Shown here one piece after another: positions 43,918-44,074 of a DNA stretch of 44,074 nt. The stretch's first letter is position 1. Each line of letters begins with the position of its first letter. The notes beneath the pieces were generated by a model. That model did not search any database and was not told the origin of the DNA. It saw only the letters and a list, made by a program, of their open reading frames with translations. The translations under genes were made by a program, and so were the position numbers. The DNA is from CAZQGO01 sp964593065 (lineage in GTDB: Bacteria; Oederibacteriota; JAAXVQ01), in the NCBI GenBank assembly GCA_964593065.1, contig CAZQGO010000023.1, forward strand, positions 1 through 44,074, in the 5' to 3' direction.

Positions 43918-44008
43918 TGGCGGAGAGGCAGGGATTCGAACCCCGGGTACCCTTGCGGATACAGCAGATTTCGAGTCTGCCGCCTTCAACCAGCTCGGCC
44001 ACCTCTCC
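43918..44008 (-). tRNA. tRNA-Ser (CGA anticodon)
   Basis: The sequence folds as a class II tRNA with a long variable arm. Acceptor GGAGAGG (44008-44002) pairs with CCTCTCC (43928-43922), then discriminator G at 43921 and an encoded CCA (43920-43918). The anticodon stem is GCAGA/TCTGC around loop CTCGAAA, giving anticodon CGA (43973-43971). The T arm reads GGGTTCGAATCCC. It decodes UCG. Confidence 0.96.
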
Positions 44009-44035
44009 GCAAACAAAATCTGTCTCCCCCATATC

Positions 44036-44057
44036 GTCGGGGGAATTTTCCCCCGAC
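44036..44057. repeat. Perfect 10-bp inverted repeat upstream of tRNA-Ser
   Basis: GTCGGGGGAA (44036-44045) and TTCCCCCGAC (44048-44057) form a perfect palindrome with only two bases between. It lies about 30 bp upstream of the tRNA on the tRNA's strand, so it could be an operator or the terminator stem of a gene beyond the window. No T-run adjoins it. Confidence 0.5.
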
Positions 44058-44074
44058 TCCCCCTCGGTTCGATC

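Overview
The window is GC-rich bacterial chromosome, densely packed and mostly transcribed leftward. An outer-membrane TolC-type channel, two RND pumps and an HtrA protease indicate a diderm cell. This sits beside genes better known from Firmicutes and some uncultured diderm phyla: AmaP/Asp23, a membrane diadenylate cyclase with a YbbR-type domain, and separate ThiD2 and ThiE. I cannot place it firmly. An uncultured lineage such as Omnitrophota or Elusimicrobiota, or a deltaproteobacterium-like group, would fit; this is inference from gene content only.

Layout. (1) 1-9331, minus strand: one uninterrupted frame running off the left edge, encoding a secreted protein of more than 3,100 residues. 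It has a signal peptide, six NHL-type repeats and six tandem modules of about 450 residues (parallel beta-helix-like), mostly joined by Thr-Pro linkers. A foldable leader and an AT-rich gap precede it. (2) 9793-17627, minus: a housekeeping run of HD-domain protein, thiC, thiE, thiD2, amaP, asp23, accC, accB, efp and an M24 peptidase. (3) 17754-23545: envelope polysaccharide genes (two GT4 glycosyltransferases, a WecA/MraY-type phosphosugar transferase, a UDP-galactopyranose-mutase-like flavoprotein, a methyltransferase). They are interrupted by a promoter-hairpin-terminator unit on the plus strand that looks like an undescribed small RNA. (4) 23687-33691, minus: a copper/silver resistance operon (single-pass protein, Spy/CnrX-like sensor, cusC, cusB, cusA, YHS-domain protein, hemerythrin, CopB ATPase). 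(5) 33843-35383: an HtrA-like protease facing an ECF sigma factor, which may be the transcriptional partner of the sensor pair. (6) 35537-39802, plus: a half-length AI-2E transporter, then three genes overlapping by ATGA: a DHH/DHHA1 phosphoesterase, a diadenylate cyclase fused to a YbbR-like domain, and MgtE. (7) 39904-43107, minus: an orphan HAE1-type RND pump. (8) 43108-44074: an AT-rich patch with a Rid-family gene and a possible coding remnant, ended by tRNA-Ser(CGA); an 11-bp copy of the tRNA 3' end marks its far side.

The strongest candidates for something new are the cyclic-di-AMP cassette with a CdaA-CdaR-type fusion, the stand-alone RNA near 19.1 kb, the giant modular surface protein, and the split sensor/ECF-sigma control of the copper operon.
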